In this document: positions 61,334 to 64,000 of the stretch, one piece after another
Layout of the letters: every line of letters begins with the position of its first letter
Position numbering within the stretch: position 1 is the first letter of the stretch
DNA from: UBA2108 sp963925495
Lineage (GTDB): Bacteria; Bacteroidota; Bacteroidia; Flavobacteriales_G; Salibacteraceae
Length of the DNA: 64,000 nt
Assembly: GCA_963925495.1 (NCBI GenBank)
Contig: CAWUST010000032.1
Span: forward strand, 1 to 64,000
Direction of reading: 5' to 3'
Program-made: the position numbers and the translations under genes
The notes under the pieces: model-generated
What the model saw: only the letters and a program-made list of their open reading frames with translations
Told to the model about the DNA's origin: nothing
The model's database searches: none

Positions 61334-63841
61334 GTGAAATACACATATAATATTATAGGAATGTCATGCAGTGGTTGCAAGGCGAATACGGAAAGTGCAT
61401 TACGCAGTTTACCAGAAATTACAAATGCAATAGCAACTGTAAAAAGTGGAAGCTTGGAACTTGAAATGACCAGTCCTGTTCCATTAGATAAATTGCAAGA
61501 ATCTCTTGATAGCAAAGGGTTGCATTACAAAATCAGAAATTTAGGAGATAATTCAGAGATCAACCACAAATCCTCACATAAACGGAACGAGGATATAGAA
61601 GGGGAAGGTATTTTTTATTGTCCCATGCACTGCGAGGGTGAAAAAACGTATGACAAAATGCGCGATTGTCCGGTTTGCGGAATGGACTTGGTTGAACAAC
61701 CAAAGGCAATTCAAAAAGCACAATATACTTGCGCTATGCATCCTGAAATAATAAAAGACCAACCAGGTGCTTGTACTATTTGTGGTATGGATCTATTTCC
61801 TATGGCCGCCTCAGAAAGCGCAGAGGATAAAACCTATCAAGGACTCATGAATAAAATGAAAATTTCTTTGGTATTTACCATTCCTGTTTTCATAATTGCC
61901 ATGTCGGATATGATTCCTGGAAATCCATTGAAAGATATGTTTTCACAATTAACATGGAATTGGATTCAACTAGTATTGTCTATTCCTGTTGTATTTTATA
62001 CTGGATGGATGTTTTTCGAAAGGGCTTATAATTCTATAAGAACATGGAATTTAAATATGTTTACGCTAATAGGAATTGGTTCGAGTATCGCATTTGTATT
62101 CAGCATTTTCGCCTTACTCTTTCCAGATGTTTTCCCAGATCAATTTAGAACGGAAAATGGGACAGTGTTTGTCTACTTTGAATCCGTTACGGTTATTCTA
62201 ACATTGGTTTTATTGGGGCAATTGTTAGAGGCACGGGCCCACAGCGAAACAAGTGGAGCAATTAAGGAGTTGCTCAATCTTGCTCCCACAGAAGCGACAT
62301 TAGTCACTTTAAAAGGAGATAAAACCATTTCCATACACGATATTAATAAAAGAGATTTATTGCGAATAAAACCGGGAGGGAAAATACCTGTTGATGGAAT
62401 TATAAGCCAAGGAGAAAGTACTATCGATGAATCCATGATTACTGGGGAACCAATACCAGTAGACAAATTTATGGGAGATAAAGTTACTTCAGGAACTATC
62501 AATGGTGCAAAATCATTTGTAATGGTAGCAGAAAAAGTGGGCGCCGAAACTTTACTTTCTCAAATTATAGAGATGGTAAATAATGCCAGTAGATCACGAG
62601 CACCAATTCAAAAATTGGCTGACAGAATTTCGGTTTACTTTGTTCCAATTGTTGTTCTTGCTTCAATCATTACATTTTTAGTGTGGTTCTTCTTCGGACC
62701 AGATCCAGCTTTAGTTTTTGCTTTTGTAAATTCAATTTCAGTTCTGATAATTGCTTGTCCATGTGCTTTAGGTTTAGCAACTCCAATGTCGGTTATGGTT
62801 GGTGTGGGAAAAGGTGCGCAAAATGGAGTACTTGTTAAAAACGCAGAATCTTTAGAACTCTTAAACAAAGTGGATGTATTTATTACAGACAAAACAGGAA
62901 CCATTACCGAAGGGAAACCGTCCATGGAAAAGCTAGTTGTTTTGGAAGAGTTTACTGATTTTAAGGAAGAAGAGTTGTTGGAGTTTATAGTTTCTGTAAA
63001 CCAATACAGTGAGCATCCGTTAGCAAAAGCTGTGGTTGATTTTGGAAAGGAAAGGAATAGTACTTTTTATGAAATTAATAATTTCCAAGCCATAATAGGC
63101 AAAGGTGTGGTTGGGAATGTAAATGGAAACGAAATTGGTTTAGGGAATGATAAACTACTAGAACAATTAAATATCGATTTGAATTCCAATTTTAAAAATA
63201 AAGTAATTGAAGAACAGAAGTTGGGAAAGACTGTTTCTTACATTTCTGTTGGAGATGAGCTAGCAGGATATATTACCATATCCGATGCCGTGAAGGAAAG
63301 CAGTAAGAAAGCAATTCAATACATTCAAAATATTGGAATAGAAGTGATAATGCTTACTGGGGACAATGAAATTACGGCTAAAGCGGTGGCTGAAACACTG
63401 CAATTGTCAAGTTTCCAAGCAGGGTGCTTACCGGAAGATAAATTGAATGTGATTAAAAAATTGCAAGCTGGGGGAAAGATCGTAGCAATGGCTGGAGATG
63501 GAATAAATGACGCTCCGGCTTTAGCGCAAGCGGATATTGGGATTGCCATGGGAACAGGAACTGATGTGGCTATTGAAAGTAGTGAAATTACCTTGGTAAA
63601 AGGAGATTTAATGGGAATTGTGAAAGCCTTAAACCTGGGGAAAGAAGTCATGAAAAACATTAAACAAAATTTATTTTTTGCTTTTGTTTATAATGTAGTA
63701 GGTGTACCAATTGCAGCTGGAATATTATATCCATTTTTCGGTTTATTGTTATCGCCAATGATTGCGGCAACTGCCATGAGCTTTAGTTCTGTTTCGGTTA
63801 TTGCTAATTCTTTGAGATTGCGGGGTGTGTCTCTGAATTAA
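61334..63841 (+). CDS. copA: Copper-transporting P-type ATPase
   Basis: 835 residues, GTG start. An N-terminal HMA domain has C12 and C15 (MSCSGCKANTESAL). Two heavy-metal-binding zinc-ribbon-like repeats follow (YCPMHCEG...CPVCGMDL and YTCAMHPEIIKD...CTICGMDL, about 93-156). The P1B ATPase core has the ion-path motif C475-P-C477 in IIACPCALGLATP, phosphorylation motif D519KTGT and GDGINDAPALAQADIGIAMG. The CPC motif plus the double CxMH/CxxCGM region is usual for Cu+ exporters of Bacteroidota. It exports Cu+ from the cytoplasm. Confidence 0.93.
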   Translation: MKYTYNIIGMSCSGCKANTESALRSLPEITNAIATVKSGSLELEMTSPVPLDKLQESLDSKGLHYKIRNLGDNSEINHKSSHKRNEDIEGEGIFYCPMHCEGEKTYDKMRDCPVCGMDLVEQPKAIQKAQYTCAMHPEIIKDQPGACTICGMDLFPMAASESAEDKTYQGLMNKMKISLVFTIPVFIIAMSDMIPGNPLKDMFSQLTWNWIQLVLSIPVVFYTGWMFFERAYNSIRTWNLNMFTLIGIGSSIAFVFSIFALLFPDVFPDQFRTENGTVFVYFESVTVILTLVLLGQLLEARAHSETSGAIKELLNLAPTEATLVTLKGDKTISIHDINKRDLLRIKPGGKIPVDGIISQGESTIDESMITGEPIPVDKFMGDKVTSGTINGAKSFVMVAEKVGAETLLSQIIEMVNNASRSRAPIQKLADRISVYFVPIVVLASIITFLVWFFFGPDPALVFAFVNSISVLIIACPCALGLATPMSVMVGVGKGAQNGVLVKNAESLELLNKVDVFITDKTGTITEGKPSMEKLVVLEEFTDFKEEELLEFIVSVNQYSEHPLAKAVVDFGKERNSTFYEINNFQAIIGKGVVGNVNGNEIGLGNDKLLEQLNIDLNSNFKNKVIEEQKLGKTVSYISVGDELAGYITISDAVKESSKKAIQYIQNIGIEVIMLTGDNEITAKAVAETLQLSSFQAGCLPEDKLNVIKKLQAGGKIVAMAGDGINDAPALAQADIGIAMGTGTDVAIESSEITLVKGDLMGIVKALNLGKEVMKNIKQNLFFAFVYNVVGVPIAAGILYPFFGLLLSPMIAATAMSFSSVSVIANSLRLRGVSLN

Positions 63842-64000
63842 AAAAAATGACTCTCTCAATCTCTAGATTAATTTTCCATTTATAGAAGCGCCCTTCCATT
63901 ATTCGAAGTAGCTTATTTTGAACTTCACAATTTTCCGATGACAGCCTTTTATGCCATTAAAAAAGGATATAAAAACAGGGCCTAATTTGCTACTTTAAAA
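63842..64000. other. Right-edge non-coding tail
   Basis: About 160 AT-rich bases after the copper ATPase. No terminator with a strong stem, and no gene start, was seen before the window ends. Confidence 0.4.

Noticed and set aside
1..64000. CRISPR arrays, prophage, integrases, transposases
   Set aside because: I looked for spaced direct repeats, phage genes and transposase motifs (DDE, HUH, serine recombinase) and found none.

Overview
The window is from a low-GC member of the Bacteroidota, most likely a marine or aquatic flavobacterium-like lineage. Several independent signs agree. There are secreted proteins with type IX secretion C-terminal sorting domains. Promoters fit the TAnnTTTG -7 element, and start codons mostly lack Shine-Dalgarno sequences. 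The window also has an alpha/beta-fused 2-oxoacid dehydrogenase E1, Na+-NQR, an atpD-atpC pair split from the rest of the ATP synthase genes, and tandem parE-parC. No insertion sequence, prophage, integrase or CRISPR array was seen. This is chromosomal backbone, mostly housekeeping genes, with an unusual number of decaying genes between them.

Layout. 1-7.3 kb: 5' part of nqrA, a gene-poor stretch, then parE and parC with a frameshifted secreted mini-gene between them. 6.9-16.8 kb (minus strand): a T9SS remnant, a lamin-tail T9SS protein, a DUF2130 nuclease-like protein, a DUF6265-like lipoprotein, the fused E1, and a PspC/PadR/DUF4252-like operon behind a palindromic promoter. 17-19.4 kb: a secreted-protein pseudogene, a Crp/Fnr regulator with a small membrane protein, and ndk. 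19.4-25.5 kb: a MarR-led RND efflux operon (adaptor, permease, TolC). 25.5-28 kb: two paralogous fatty acid desaturases. 28-32.5 kb: proS, a membrane/lipoprotein group, a prohibitin-like protein and an AlkD-type DNA glycosylase. 32.5-35.6 kb: ppx and ppk1.

35.7-42 kb is the most interesting block: divergent kdnB-kdnA and kdsB, then kdsA, a transaldolase-CBS fusion, and a kdsC-like phosphatase. It appears to encode synthesis of the LPS core sugar 8-amino-Kdo. In the slot where an arabinose-5-phosphate isomerase (KdsD) would be expected sits a protein carrying the KdsD-type tandem CBS module. Its catalytic domain, however, is a transaldolase fold with altered active-site residues.

42-50.3 kb: a bestrophin-like channel, fhs, a LytTR pseudogene, class I aldolase, accD, rpsO, pnp and rpe. 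50.3-56.7 kb: an M48 peptidase pseudogene, a leucine-rich repeat protein overlapping ribF, atpD-atpC, a MazG-like protein, dtd, a transaldolase, udk and the SRP RNA. 56.8-64 kb: a DUF4199-like protein, a GT2 glycosyltransferase, a divergent lipoprotein pair (one intact, one broken), tRNA-Pro with a structured leader, an HMA-AraC regulator and a copper P-type ATPase.
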